Part shown: positions 1 through 7,620 of the stretch, piece by piece
Layout of the letters: each line of letters opens with the position of its first letter
Position numbering within the stretch: position 1 is the first letter of the stretch
Source of the DNA: Holophagales bacterium UBA5066
GTDB taxonomy: Bacteria; Acidobacteriota; Thermoanaerobaculia; UBA5066
NCBI GenBank assembly: GCA_002414905.1
Contig: DIAY01000001.1
Span: 1 to 15,592, forward strand
Length of the DNA: 15,592 nucleotides
Direction of reading: 5' to 3'
The notes under the pieces: model-generated
Database searches by the model: none
Told to the model about the DNA's origin: nothing
Seen by the model: only the letters and a program-made list of their open reading frames with translations
Made by a program: the position numbers and the translations under genes

Positions 1-1386
1 GCAAGCGAGGACGGGAGGTGGGGCCTCCTCTCCTACGCCACCGGCACGAGCACGAACGACCTGTGGGCGATCGACCTCGACCGCTACTTCCGCACCGGTG
101 AGTTCCTGAAGACGGACGTGATCGTCGGCTCGGACAGCACCTCGCGCGGCCCGATCCTCGGCGACACGCTCTTCCTCCACACCACCGACGGCGCCAAGAA
201 CGGCCGCGTCGTCGCCGTCGACCTCAACGCGCCCGCGAAGAGTGGCTGGAAGGCTCTGATCCCCGAACGCAAGGACGTCACGATCCGTGGCGTCTCCCTG
301 GCTCGCGGCATCCTCGTCGTAAACCTCCTGAAGGACGCCGCGACCCGGATCGAGCTCTACGCCCTCGACGGCAAGCCTCTCGGCGAGCTGCCGCTCCCCG
401 GCATCGGCTCGGCCTCCCTCGCCACCTCGCCGGACCGCACCGAGGCCTTCCTGACGTACACGTCGTTCAACGAACCCTCCGGCATCTACCGCGTCGACCT
501 CGCCACGAAAAAGAGCGAGCTCTGGGAGCGTCCGAAGGTCCCCGTCGACCCCTCGACCGTCGAGGTGAAGCAGGTCTTTTTCGCGAGCAAGGACGGAACG
601 AGGGTCCCGATGTTCCTCGTTTACCGCAAGGGACTGAAGCTCGACGGAACGAATCCGACCCTCCTCTACGCCTACGGCGGCTTCAACGTCAGCCAGACGC
701 CGGCATTCAACGCGACCCTCTTCCCCTGGCTCGAGGCGGGAGGCGTCTACGCCCTCGCGTGCCTGCGCGGCGGCGGCGAATACGGCGACGTCTGGCACGA
801 GGCCGGGATGCTCGGGAAGAAGCAGAACGTCTTCGATGACTTCATCGCCGCGGCCGAGTGGCTCATCGCGCAGAAGTACACGAAGCCCGCGCGCCTCGCC
901 GTCTCCGGCGGCTCGAACGGTGGCCTCCTCACCGGCGCCGTCCTCACCCAGCGTCCCGAGCTGTTCAGCGCCGTCATCAGCGCTGTCCCGCTCCTCGACA
1001 TGCTCCGCTACCAGTCGTTCCTCATGGCGCGCTACTGGATACCCGAGTACGGCAGTGCCGAGAACGCCGATCAGTTCCTGTTCCTCCGCGCCTACTCCCC
1101 TTACCAGAACGTGAAGAAGGGGACGAAGTACCCTGCCGTCCTCCTCACCGCCGGAGAGAACGACTCCCGCGTCCACCCGCTCCATGCGCGAAAGATGGCA
1201 GCCCTCCTCCAGGCCTCCACCGCCTCCGACCCCGCCACGAAGCCGATCCTCCTCTGGGTCGACCGCGACGCCGGCCACGGCCAGGGCAAACCCCTCGCCC
1301 TGCGCGTCCGCGACGCCGCCGACCAGCGGATGTTCCTGATGTGGCAGCTCGGAATGCTTCCCAAGGAAGCCTCCGCGAAGCGTTAA
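1..1386 (+). CDS. Prolyl oligopeptidase family serine peptidase (S9A), 5' end cut by window edge
   Basis: Reading frame 1 is open from the first base to the TAA at 1384-1386, giving 461 visible residues. The family is usually about 700 residues, so roughly 230-250 N-terminal residues, including any signal peptide, lie outside. Visible residues 1 to about 190 are the end of the beta-propeller that gates the active site; the alpha/beta-hydrolase domain begins near residue 197 (SKDGTRVPMFLVYRKG). The catalytic triad is complete: Ser305 in GGSNGG, Asp388 in AGENDSRVHP and His426 in DAGHGQGK. The family cleaves short peptides, typically under about 30 residues, after proline. The strand-matched terminator just downstream suggests it ends its transcript. 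Other S9 members such as oligopeptidase B are less likely, because GGSNGG and the YGGFN stretch near residue 225 fit S9A well. Family call is firm; whether it is exported cannot be seen. Confidence 0.95.
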   Translation, partial: ASEDGRWGLLSYATGTSTNDLWAIDLDRYFRTGEFLKTDVIVGSDSTSRGPILGDTLFLHTTDGAKNGRVVAVDLNAPAKSGWKALIPERKDVTIRGVSLARGILVVNLLKDAATRIELYALDGKPLGELPLPGIGSASLATSPDRTEAFLTYTSFNEPSGIYRVDLATKKSELWERPKVPVDPSTVEVKQVFFASKDGTRVPMFLVYRKGLKLDGTNPTLLYAYGGFNVSQTPAFNATLFPWLEAGGVYALACLRGGGEYGDVWHEAGMLGKKQNVFDDFIAAAEWLIAQKYTKPARLAVSGGSNGGLLTGAVLTQRPELFSAVISAVPLLDMLRYQSFLMARYWIPEYGSAENADQFLFLRAYSPYQNVKKGTKYPAVLLTAGENDSRVHPLHARKMAALLQASTASDPATKPILLWVDRDAGHGQGKPLALRVRDAADQRMFLMWQLGMLPKEASAKR

Positions 1387-1396
1387 CCCTGGAGAG

Positions 1397-1428
1397 TCCC
1401 CCTTCGGGGGTCTCCCCCTTCGGGGGTC
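1397..1428 (+). repeat. Tandem 16-nt unit forming two C(UUCG)G hairpins
   Basis: A perfect 16-nt unit (TCCCCCTTCGGGGGTC) occurs twice head to tail at 1397-1412 and 1413-1428. In RNA each copy folds into a four-pair C/G stem closed by the very stable C(UUCG)G tetraloop. The pair sits 11 bases after the peptidase stop codon and before the main terminator at 1449, so it probably serves as 3'-end protection or as part of a compound terminator. Neither copy has its own T-run. Confidence 0.8.
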
Positions 1429-1448
1429 TGGTCTACGCTCTACACTCT

Positions 1449-1482
1449 GCGCGGCGCCCCGAAAGGGGCGCCGCGCTCTTTT
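1449..1482 (+). terminator. Rho-independent terminator of the prolyl oligopeptidase gene
   Basis: A perfect 12-bp inverted repeat (GCGCGGCGCCCC at 1449-1460 with its complement at 1465-1476) encloses a GAAA tetraloop and is followed by TCTTTT. The T-run lies only on the plus side, so it ends the plus-strand peptidase transcript. It also lies just beyond the stop codon of the convergent minus-strand gene, but no T-run follows it in that direction. Confidence 0.85.
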
Positions 1483-1485
1483 CCC

Positions 1486-1818
1486 TCAGCGGCCGCGGAC
1501 CTGGACCGAGACGGCGGAGATCTGATCGATCCTCACGACCGCGTCGAAGAACTCGCGGCCCGACAGATCCGAGAGATGCGCGAGTCCCTTGCCGACCTTC
1601 TGGAGCTTGCCGACGACCTCTTCGTCGGCACCCGCGAGGCGGAGGCGCACCGTCTTGCCCTCGAGACGGTGCAGAACGCTCTCCATCGTGTCCTGCTCTT
1701 CGAACATCACCTTCTTCTCCAGGCCCGCGGCCGGCTGCTGCCCCACGGACGGCAAGGCCGTGAGCAGAAACCCCGCGGCGAACCCGAATACGACACCCGC
1801 CCTGGCGAGTCGTGTCAT
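1486..1818 (-). CDS. Small exported protein with a probable Sm/LSm-like barrel
   Basis: The start is ATG at 1818, chosen because GGGAGG lies seven bases upstream and the reading then opens with a signal peptide; an in-frame extension back to 1896 has neither. The product is 110 residues. Residues 3-26 are a basic start plus hydrophobic core, ending near SVG-QQ. Residues 45-108 show the alternation of an Sm fold: an Sm1-like stretch (VLHRLEGKTVRLRLAG, 48-63, then GKLQKVGKGLAHL, 70-82) and an Sm2-like stretch (VVRIDQISAVSV, 94-105). Sm proteins are normally cytoplasmic RNA binders, so an exported one would need another role, perhaps a peptide- or envelope-associated barrel. It lies 97 bp downstream of the tricorn-type gene on the same strand and could share its transcript, although the gap also holds a possible promoter. 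The protein family is not recognised by name; the fold call is by eye. Confidence 0.75.
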   Translation of the reverse strand: MTRLARAGVVFGFAAGFLLTALPSVGQQPAAGLEKKVMFEEQDTMESVLHRLEGKTVRLRLAGADEEVVGKLQKVGKGLAHLSDLSGREFFDAVVRIDQISAVSVQVRGR

Positions 1819-1862
1819 GGACGACCTCCCGTCTACGTTTATTTCCCGGTGTTTAGACGCGA

Positions 1863-1868
1863 ACTCTA
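1863..1868 (-). promoter_or_regulatory. Possible -10 box (TAGAGT) for the Sm-like gene
   Basis: On the minus strand TAGAGT lies about 45 bases upstream of the ATG at 1818, inside the only AT-richer patch of this 97-bp gap. No convincing -35 box is visible. If it is real, the Sm-like gene has its own promoter besides possible read-through from the tricorn gene. Confidence 0.25.
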
Positions 1869-1915
1869 GTACGGTCGGGCGGATTCCGCACCTCACGCGT
1901 CGGCGTCCTCTGGCA

Positions 1916-4900
1916 TTACGGAACCCTCTTCGGCAGGCGCGGCCCGTAGTCGGGGTAGGCCGGCCGTTTGAGCTTCACCGGCGGGTTCCTGGCGAGCGCC
2001 TCGAGCGCGAGCTGCACGGCGCGGTCGAGCTGCGGCTCCTTCCCCTGCCTCACCAGGGCGGGGTCCTCCTCGACCTCGACGTCGGGAGCGATCCCGACGT
2101 TCTCCACCTCCCACGCACCGTCCGTACCGTAAAGACCCCAGCGGGGTGCGGTGACCGAGCCCCCGTCGATCAGCGCGGGGTAGCCTCCAATGCCCACGAG
2201 ACCTCCCCACGTCTTATTCCCGACGAGGAGGCCGAGCTTCGCTTTCCGGAAGAGCCACGGAAGGGCGTCTCCGCCAGAGCCCGACATCTGGTTGATGAGC
2301 ATCACCTTCGGTCCAAAGACGGCCTGCTGCGGTTCGACGACGTCCGCCCCTTCGCGCGATGTGTTCGCCATCGTCGGCGTCCGGGCCAGGAGGTCGACGA
2401 TGTAGTCCGCGATGGACCCTCCGTGATTGAAACGCTCGTCGAGGACCAGTGCGTCCTTGCCGATCTCTGCAAAGTAGTAGCGGTTGAAGTTCGTGAAGCC
2501 GCCGGCGAACGTGTCGGGGATGTAGACGTAGCCGACCCTTCCGCCCGACAGCGCGTCGACCCTTTTCCGGTTCTCCTCCATCCAGGTCCGCAGGCGCAGC
2601 CCGGCCTCGGAGGCCACGGGTACGACCGTCACGCGACGCGAGCCGGTCCCGTCGGCCTTCGGGCCGACGGTCAGGACGGTCTGCCGGCCGGCCGCGCCGA
2701 GGAACGCGCGGTAGACGTCGTCCCCTTCCTTCAGCTCCTTGCCATTCACCGCGAGGAGGAAGTCGCCCTCCTTCACGTCGACTCCCGGCTGCGTCAGGGG
2801 CGCCTTCAGCTTCGGGTTCCAGCTCTCACCTTCCAGTATCCGGGAGATCCGGTAGCGCCCCTGCGCCACGGCGAAATCGGCGCCGAGAAGGCCCACGGAG
2901 ACCTTCTCCTGCTGGGGGACAGCGCCGCCACGCACGAAGACGTGCCCGAGGACGAGGTGGCCGAGCATCTCCTCGAAGAGGAGGTTCAGGTCGTCGCGGC
3001 CTCCGATTCCGTCGACGAACGGGGCGTAGAGCTTCTCGGCCGCGGTGAGGTCGAGACCGTGCGCGCCCGGGTCGTAGAGGAAGTCGCGCTCGATGCGCCA
3101 CGTCTCGTGGTACATCTGCCGCCACTCGGCGCGCGGGTCGACCCACACCTCGAGGCCCTCGGTCTTCAGCGCCCCGTCTCCCGGCTTCGGCGCCTTCCCG
3201 GTTGCGACGAGGAACCAGCCCTTCTTCGCGGCGTAGAGCGCCTTCTCCCCGTCGAACGAGACGAGGAACGGAGGCTGCCCGCCGGTGGCGCCGCTTCCGC
3301 CGTCGATTCTGTCGAGGAACTTCTCGGCCTTCCGGGTTTTCAGGTCGAAGCGGTGGACCTCGAGCGGCGCCGGGTTGTCGTCACCGAACTCGAGGTAGTC
3401 CTCCGCCGCGAGGGCCACGGGAGCCTGCAGGAGGAAGACGACGCCCTCGACCCCGGTCTCGATCGCGACCCAGTTCGCCCGTTCGACAGGGAGCGCCACG
3501 ATCCGCTGGTCGAGCCCTTCGAAGTCGATCTTCACCTGCTCCGGCGCCTTCTTCGCGTCCTTTCCGGCGTCTTCCGGCGTCGCCGGCTTCGTCGCTCCGG
3601 AGACCGCGCCGCCCTTCGCACCCTTTCCGTCCGTCGCCCCCTCCTCGTCGCTCTCCGGCGCGACGGGCGAGGGGAGGTCCTTGCGCAGGACCGCGGCGTA
3701 GAGGCTGCTCGTCACGGGCCGGCCCATGCTCGTCATGTCGATCCAGCCCTGGGCGAGCCCGACGTCGGTGCTGGCGAGGAAGAACAGGTACTTCCCGCTC
3801 CGGTCGAAGCGCGGCGAGAGCGCGTCGCTGCGTCCGTCGGTCACCGGGCGCGACGTCTTGTCCTCGAGTGAGTAGACGAAGACGCCACGGAGCCGGTTCG
3901 GGAGCTGCCTCACGTACGCGATCCAGCGCGAGTCGGGTGACCAGGCCGGGTCGAGATACGAGAAGGGCGTGTCGAAGAGGTCGGAGTCGACCTTCGTCTT
4001 CGTCCCCTTCTCGACATCGACGACCCAGAGGTTCATCCGCTTGTCGGTGACGGCGATCTTCCTGCTGTCGGGCGACCAGCGCGGCGCGTAGAAGAACGAC
4101 GGCGGCAGGCCCAGCTCGATCTTTCTCGCCGGCTCCAGCCCGTCGGGCGCGCGCAGGTGGAGGGCGTACTCGCCCGATTCGTCCGAGAGCCACGCGATCG
4201 TCTGCCCGTCCGGCGACCACGCCGGGTCGCGGTCGGCGACTCCCGGGCTCCGCGTCAGGTTCCGCGCGTCGCCCTTCTCGGCGGGAACCGAAAGGACCTC
4301 GCCGCGCGCCTCCAGGAGGACCCGCTTCCCCGTCGGCGAGAGCGCGGCGTGGAGGACCTGCTCCGGCTCCACCTTCCGGAATCCGGCACGCACCTGAGGC
4401 AGGTCGGCCGAGATCGTGACCGGAACGGACCGTGTCTTTCCGGTGGCGAGGTCGAGGAGCCTCAGCTCGCCGAACTGGTCGTAGACGATCGCCCCCGGGC
4501 CGGCCGACGCAGACTTCACGTCGAAGCCGCCTGGGTTCTTCACGACCTCGCGAACCGCGCCCCCCTTCACGTCGTACGAAAAGAGCGTGAACGGTCCGCT
4601 GCGGTCGGAGAGGAAGTAGACCGTCTCGCCGACCCACATCGGCCGCAGGTCGTTCGAGTTCTCGCGCGGGACCTTCGTGACCTTCGAGTCACCGAGGTCC
4701 GCGATCCAGACGGGCGTCGTCTGGCCGCCCCGGTACTTCTTCCACGCCGCCTGCCACTGCGGGTGCGGGACGTAGGCGAGGCGTTTCCCGTCGGGCGAGT
4801 AGCAGGCGTCCGCCCCGGAAGGGAGCGGCAGCTCCTCGGCGGGCCCGCCACCGACAGGCACCGTGAAGAGCTTCGGGAGGTCGCGAGGTGTCCTCCTCAT

Positions 4901-5278
4901 CGACAGGAACAGGACCCGCTTGCCGTCCGGTGTGAACCCGAGGGCCTCGTCGGGACCGGGGTAATACGTCAGCCGGCGGGGCTCGCCGCCGCTCGCCGCA
5001 ACGACGTAGACGTCCGGGTTGCCGTCGTAGGTGCCGGTGAAGGCGATCGTCGCGCCGTCCGGGGAGAAGATCGGACGCGCGTTGCGGAGTTGCCCGGTCA
5101 CGAGACGCGTCGCCTCGCCCCCTTCGCGCGGCACCGTCCAGATCTCACCGGCGAATGCGAACGCGATGCGCGTCGCGGAGAGGGAGGGATCCTGGAGGAG
5201 CCGCGGCGGCGGCGAGGCGGGCGCCCCGAGGGACGAGCTGAGGACGAGAAGGGCGACGACGTTCGGGACCAGGCGCAT
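1916..5278 (-). CDS. Exported tricorn-type serine peptidase (S41 family), copy 1
   Basis: The start is ATG at 5278: GAGGT lies eight bases upstream and the product then opens with a signal peptide (core at residues 5-18, cleavage near GAPA). The product is 1120 residues, against 1071 for the archaeal founder. Residues about 30-535 hold two PD40/TolB-like propellers with repeated SPDG and SPDS motifs. Residues about 540-585 are a Lys/Asp/Ala-rich linker. A helical C1 region carries the LVLGHVF motif, followed by a PDZ domain (about 825-870, LLAVNGKEL) and the S41 core. By motif, the nucleophile is Ser1001 (SGSGGD), the glutamate is Glu1059 (VENVGIAPD) and the histidine is His779. The Ser-Glu spacing of 58 equals that of archaeal tricorn (S965-E1023). 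Gly778 stands where tricorn has Ser745. Expected role: processive cutting of unfolded polypeptides to short peptides, here outside the cytoplasm. It is divergent from the PH-domain gene. Confidence 0.93.
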   Translation of the reverse strand: MRLVPNVVALLVLSSSLGAPASPPPRLLQDPSLSATRIAFAFAGEIWTVPREGGEATRLVTGQLRNARPIFSPDGATIAFTGTYDGNPDVYVVAASGGEPRRLTYYPGPDEALGFTPDGKRVLFLSMRRTPRDLPKLFTVPVGGGPAEELPLPSGADACYSPDGKRLAYVPHPQWQAAWKKYRGGQTTPVWIADLGDSKVTKVPRENSNDLRPMWVGETVYFLSDRSGPFTLFSYDVKGGAVREVVKNPGGFDVKSASAGPGAIVYDQFGELRLLDLATGKTRSVPVTISADLPQVRAGFRKVEPEQVLHAALSPTGKRVLLEARGEVLSVPAEKGDARNLTRSPGVADRDPAWSPDGQTIAWLSDESGEYALHLRAPDGLEPARKIELGLPPSFFYAPRWSPDSRKIAVTDKRMNLWVVDVEKGTKTKVDSDLFDTPFSYLDPAWSPDSRWIAYVRQLPNRLRGVFVYSLEDKTSRPVTDGRSDALSPRFDRSGKYLFFLASTDVGLAQGWIDMTSMGRPVTSSLYAAVLRKDLPSPVAPESDEEGATDGKGAKGGAVSGATKPATPEDAGKDAKKAPEQVKIDFEGLDQRIVALPVERANWVAIETGVEGVVFLLQAPVALAAEDYLEFGDDNPAPLEVHRFDLKTRKAEKFLDRIDGGSGATGGQPPFLVSFDGEKALYAAKKGWFLVATGKAPKPGDGALKTEGLEVWVDPRAEWRQMYHETWRIERDFLYDPGAHGLDLTAAEKLYAPFVDGIGGRDDLNLLFEEMLGHLVLGHVFVRGGAVPQQEKVSVGLLGADFAVAQGRYRISRILEGESWNPKLKAPLTQPGVDVKEGDFLLAVNGKELKEGDDVYRAFLGAAGRQTVLTVGPKADGTGSRRVTVVPVASEAGLRLRTWMEENRKRVDALSGGRVGYVYIPDTFAGGFTNFNRYYFAEIGKDALVLDERFNHGGSIADYIVDLLARTPTMANTSREGADVVEPQQAVFGPKVMLINQMSGSGGDALPWLFRKAKLGLLVGNKTWGGLVGIGGYPALIDGGSVTAPRWGLYGTDGAWEVENVGIAPDVEVEEDPALVRQGKEPQLDRAVQLALEALARNPPVKLKRPAYPDYGPRLPKRVP

Positions 5279-5298
5279 CGGGAGTACCTCGGGCGGGG

Positions 5299-5304
5299 AT
5301 TCTA
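5299..5304 (-). promoter_or_regulatory. Possible -10 box (TAGAAT) for tricorn-type copy 1
   Basis: TAGAAT on the minus strand ends 20 bases before the ATG at 5278, leaving a short leader that contains the GAGGT ribosome site. The match to a -10 box is good (TAnAAT), but no clear -35 is visible. It lies in the 93-bp gap shared with the divergent PH-domain gene. Confidence 0.35.
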
Positions 5305-5371
5305 GAGGTGCGCGCCTCCGTTCCTGCCGATCGCCACCCACGGGGGGAGAATCTCTCCCGGGAGGCTCCCG

Positions 5372-5845
5372 ATGGACACAGTCGTCTACACCCTCGTGCC
5401 GCCCCAGGGGAAGGCTTCGACCGCGCTCTGGATCATGCCGGTCGTCCTCGCCGTCGTCCTCCTCGTGGTGGGCGTCCTCGTGACGAAGACGATCGCCGGG
5501 GCGAAGAGCTCGACGTTCGTCCTCTCCTCCTCGGGGCTGACGATCCGGGGCGACCTCTGGGGACGGACTCTCCCGGCCGCACACCTGCGAGGTGCCGCCG
5601 CGCGCGTCGTCGACCTGGGGAACGAACCGTCTCTCTCTCCGAGGCGCCGGACTGCCGGCACCGCAATCCCAGGCTACCGCAGCGGCTGGTGGCGACTGGC
5701 GAGCGGCGAGAAGTCCCTTCTCTACCTCACGGCACCCGACCGGGTCGCATATGTCCCGACGACGGAGGGGTTCTCGCTCCTCCTCTCCGTTTCAGATCCG
5801 GAACGGTTCGTCGAGCAGCTGAGGCGCGTCGCGCCCGCCGGCTGA
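5372..5845 (+). CDS. Membrane-anchored protein with bacterial PH-like domain
   Basis: The 157-residue product starts at ATG 5372 with GGGAGG six bases upstream. Residues about 18-42 form one strong transmembrane helix (rich in Val and Leu, starting ALWIMPVV). The remaining 110 residues resemble the bacterial PH-like domains that follow such helices: beta-strands around FVLSSSGLTIRG (49-60), a central Gly/Tyr/Trp patch (GYRSGWWRL), a strand LLYLTAPDRVAYV, and a closing amphipathic helix introduced by SDPERFVEQLR. That last stretch, a strand followed by D-P-E-x-F, is typical of these domains. The role of such proteins is poorly known and no ligand can be named. It is divergent from the tricorn-type gene and 86 bp upstream of the kinase relic. 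Its ribosome site can fold into a small hairpin. Confidence 0.8.
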   Translation: MDTVVYTLVPPQGKASTALWIMPVVLAVVLLVVGVLVTKTIAGAKSSTFVLSSSGLTIRGDLWGRTLPAAHLRGAAARVVDLGNEPSLSPRRRTAGTAIPGYRSGWWRLASGEKSLLYLTAPDRVAYVPTTEGFSLLLSVSDPERFVEQLRRVAPAG

Positions 5846-5883
5846 GGAGTCCGTTCCCGTACCCCTGCCCCGCAGGACGGGAC

Positions 5884-5889
5884 TACACT
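5884..5889 (+). promoter_or_regulatory. Possible -10 box (TACACT) for the kinase relic
   Basis: TACACT lies 42 bases upstream of the relic's ATG at 5932, in a short AT-richer interruption of GC-rich sequence. No -35 box is evident. If active it would drive only the broken kinase. Confidence 0.3.
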
Positions 5890-5931
5890 CGGCGGCAGAC
5901 GTCCTGAAGTCCTACGGTGCGGGAGGACCCG

Positions 5932-6458
5932 ATGGCTCTCGTCTCCGGCACGCGACTCGGTCCCTATGAAATCCTCTCCCCGCTCGGCGCGGGCGGCATG
6001 GGGGAGTCTACCGGGCTCGCGACACCCGGCTCGGGCGAGACGTCGCGATCAAGGTCCTCCCCGACCATTTCTCGGGCGACCAGAGAGCTCTCGCACGATT
6101 CGAGAGCGAGGCGAAGGCCGTCGCTGCGCTCTCTCACCCCAACATCCTCGCGCTGTTCGACGTCGGCGAGACGAACGGAGTCCACTACGCCTTCACGGAG
6201 CTTCTCGAAGGGGAGACGCTCAGGAGCGCCCTGAGGCGCGGACCGATTCCCTGGCACGAGGCTGCGGAGATCGCAGCGTCCGTTGCCGAGGGTCTCGAGG
6301 CCGCACACGCGCGCAGCATCGTCCACCGGGACGTGAAGCCCGAAAACATCTTCCTCTGCTCCACCGGCCACCCGAAAATCCTCGACTTCGGGCTCGCGAA
6401 GAAGGAAGCCTCGGCGCGGGACGTCGCCTTCTCGCTGCAGGCCATCGCCTCGGGTGAA
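5932..6458 (+). pseudogene. Broken Ser/Thr protein kinase: frameshift and 3' truncation
   Basis: The start at 5932 has GGGAGG six to eleven bases upstream and reads GTRLGPYEILSPLGAGGMGE, a classic Pkn2-family N-lobe with its glycine loop. The expected next residues VYRARD appear only one frame over, from GTC at 6006: one G is missing in what should read GAG-GTC near 6006. The shifted frame then gives DVAIKVLP with the ATP-binding Lys, SHPNILALFDVGE, HRDVKPENIF (Asp at 6330-6332) and DFGLAK (6384-6401). Similarity then stops: there is no GTxxYMSPEQ, no APE-type motif, no C-lobe helices, no transmembrane segment and no sensor domain. The shifted frame stays open to 6701 but runs antisense into the convergent methyltransferase gene. 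The deletion could be a sequencing error; the lost C-lobe is not so easily explained that way. The 3' boundary given is approximate. It is probably inactive. Confidence 0.85.
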
Positions 6459-6591
6459 CGGCTCGCCCCTTCCGCTTTCGACGTTACCCCGCACGAACCG
6501 ATCGTCGTCTCTGGCAGACACGAGCGCGCTCGAATGAGCGAGCCGCTCGGGCGGGGCCCGCGTAGCGCAGTACGCCCGTACGCGCGGCCGC
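6459..6591. other. Spacer between kinase relic and methyltransferase gene
   Basis: No gene is supported here. It holds a small hairpin (CGCTC-GAAT-GAGCG, 6527-6540) and a cluster of short repeats of TACGC and GCGTA around 6561-6585. These follow the methyltransferase stop codon on the minus strand but lack a T-run, so they are at best a weak terminator. The abrupt end of kinase similarity just to the left makes this a possible recombination junction. Confidence 0.4.
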
Positions 6592-7566
6592 TCAGGGGCG
6601 GTAGGCCTCGACGAGGGCGTCCATCCGTTCGCCGCCCCGCATCAGGCGTGAGCGCTCGAATCCGCCCTCGACGAGCCAGGCAGCGAGCTCCTCGAACGTG
6701 AACGTGCCTCCCGCCGCGGTGCCGACGAGCATGTTCACGGCGAAGAGCGCGCCGGCTCGGGGCGCCGTCCGGTCGGATGACATGACGTGGTCTCGGATCA
6801 CGATCCGCCCTCCGGGAACGAGAGCGTCGTAAACCTTCCGGAAGAGCGCGACGTTCTCGGCGCGGCCGAGCATGTGGACGATTGCGGAGACGAACGCGAG
6901 GTCGTGCCCCCCGGGGAAGGCGTCGGTACGAAGGTCTCCAGCGACGAGATCGACCCGGTCGGCAAGCCCGGCCGCTTCGACGTTCTCCCTCGCCAGTTCC
7001 ACGACGGCCGGAAGGTCGAAGAGCGTCGCTCTCAGGCCCGGGACGGCCCGCACGAACGCCAGGGTGTAGGTCGCCGGCCCGCCTCCGACGTCGAGGAGGC
7101 GGCGCGCCTTTCCCGGCTCGACCGCGGAGACGATGCCGTCGGCCTGCGGTGCGGCGACGACGTGCATGGCACCGATGAAGGAGCGCGTCCGCGCATCGCC
7201 CTGCGTCGCGCCGAGTCCGGAGGCCGCCACGACCTCCGTCAGACGCGACCAGCGATCCCAGAGATTCACGGAGTGGAGGGCGAGCGGGAGAAGGCTCCCC
7301 TCGCCGGTCGAGGAGAGCAGTGAAACGAGCGACGGGACCGTCTGCCACCGCCCTTTCGCCTTCTCGACGAGGCCCATCGCGGCGAGGGCGTCGAGGAGGA
7401 TTGCGAGCCCCCGGGCGTCGGCCCCGGAGGCCTCGACCGCCTCCGCGAGCGAGAGAGGGCGACGGGCGAGGAGGGTGAAGAGGTCGAGCTCAGCGGCCGT
7501 CAGGAAGACGCGCGTCTCCATGAAGCCCCGGGCAAGGGCGGCGAGCGATTCGGGCGTGTGGGCCAT
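6592..7566 (-). CDS. SAM-dependent O-methyltransferase, family 2 (winged-helix dimerisation domain)
   Basis: The 324-residue product starts at ATG 7566 with GGGAGG seven bases upstream. Residues 1 to about 95 are the helical and winged-helix dimerisation domain of small-molecule O-methyltransferases (LTAAELDLFTLLARRPLSL, then GLVEKAKGRWQTVPS). The Rossmann domain follows: motif I RRLLDVGGGPATY at 155-167, an acidic residue at the end of strand 2 (LFDLP, Asp184), a GD at 210-211 and LVPGGRIVIRD at 249-259. His231 in SAIVHML lies where this family has its catalytic base, though the usual HDW is HML here. Such enzymes methylate hydroxyl groups of polyketides, quinones or carotenoid-type compounds; the substrate cannot be read from sequence. 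It lies 54 bp downstream of the EamA transporter gene on the same strand, so the two may be cotranscribed. Confidence 0.88.
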   Translation of the reverse strand: MAHTPESLAALARGFMETRVFLTAAELDLFTLLARRPLSLAEAVEASGADARGLAILLDALAAMGLVEKAKGRWQTVPSLVSLLSSTGEGSLLPLALHSVNLWDRWSRLTEVVAASGLGATQGDARTRSFIGAMHVVAAPQADGIVSAVEPGKARRLLDVGGGPATYTLAFVRAVPGLRATLFDLPAVVELARENVEAAGLADRVDLVAGDLRTDAFPGGHDLAFVSAIVHMLGRAENVALFRKVYDALVPGGRIVIRDHVMSSDRTAPRAGALFAVNMLVGTAAGGTFTFEELAAWLVEGGFERSRLMRGGERMDALVEAYRP

Positions 7567-7620
7567 TACAGACCTCCCTGGGGGTCAGGTCTTGATTTTC
7601 CATTCTACGAGCCGGCGGTA

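Noticed and set aside
1431..1482. Small RNA driven by TACACT at 1441-1446
   Set aside because: The hairpin would begin at the transcription start itself; the stem and T-run are better explained as the terminator of the upstream gene.
1589..3871. Long plus-strand open frame opposite tricorn-type copy 1
   Set aside because: It crosses two minus-strand genes, is very rich in Arg, Glu and Val without domain motifs, and is the usual antisense shadow of GC-rich coding sequence.
5998..6011. Programmed frameshift in the kinase gene
   Set aside because: There is no slippery heptamer or clear downstream stimulator, and the kinase is also truncated, so decay or a sequencing error is simpler.
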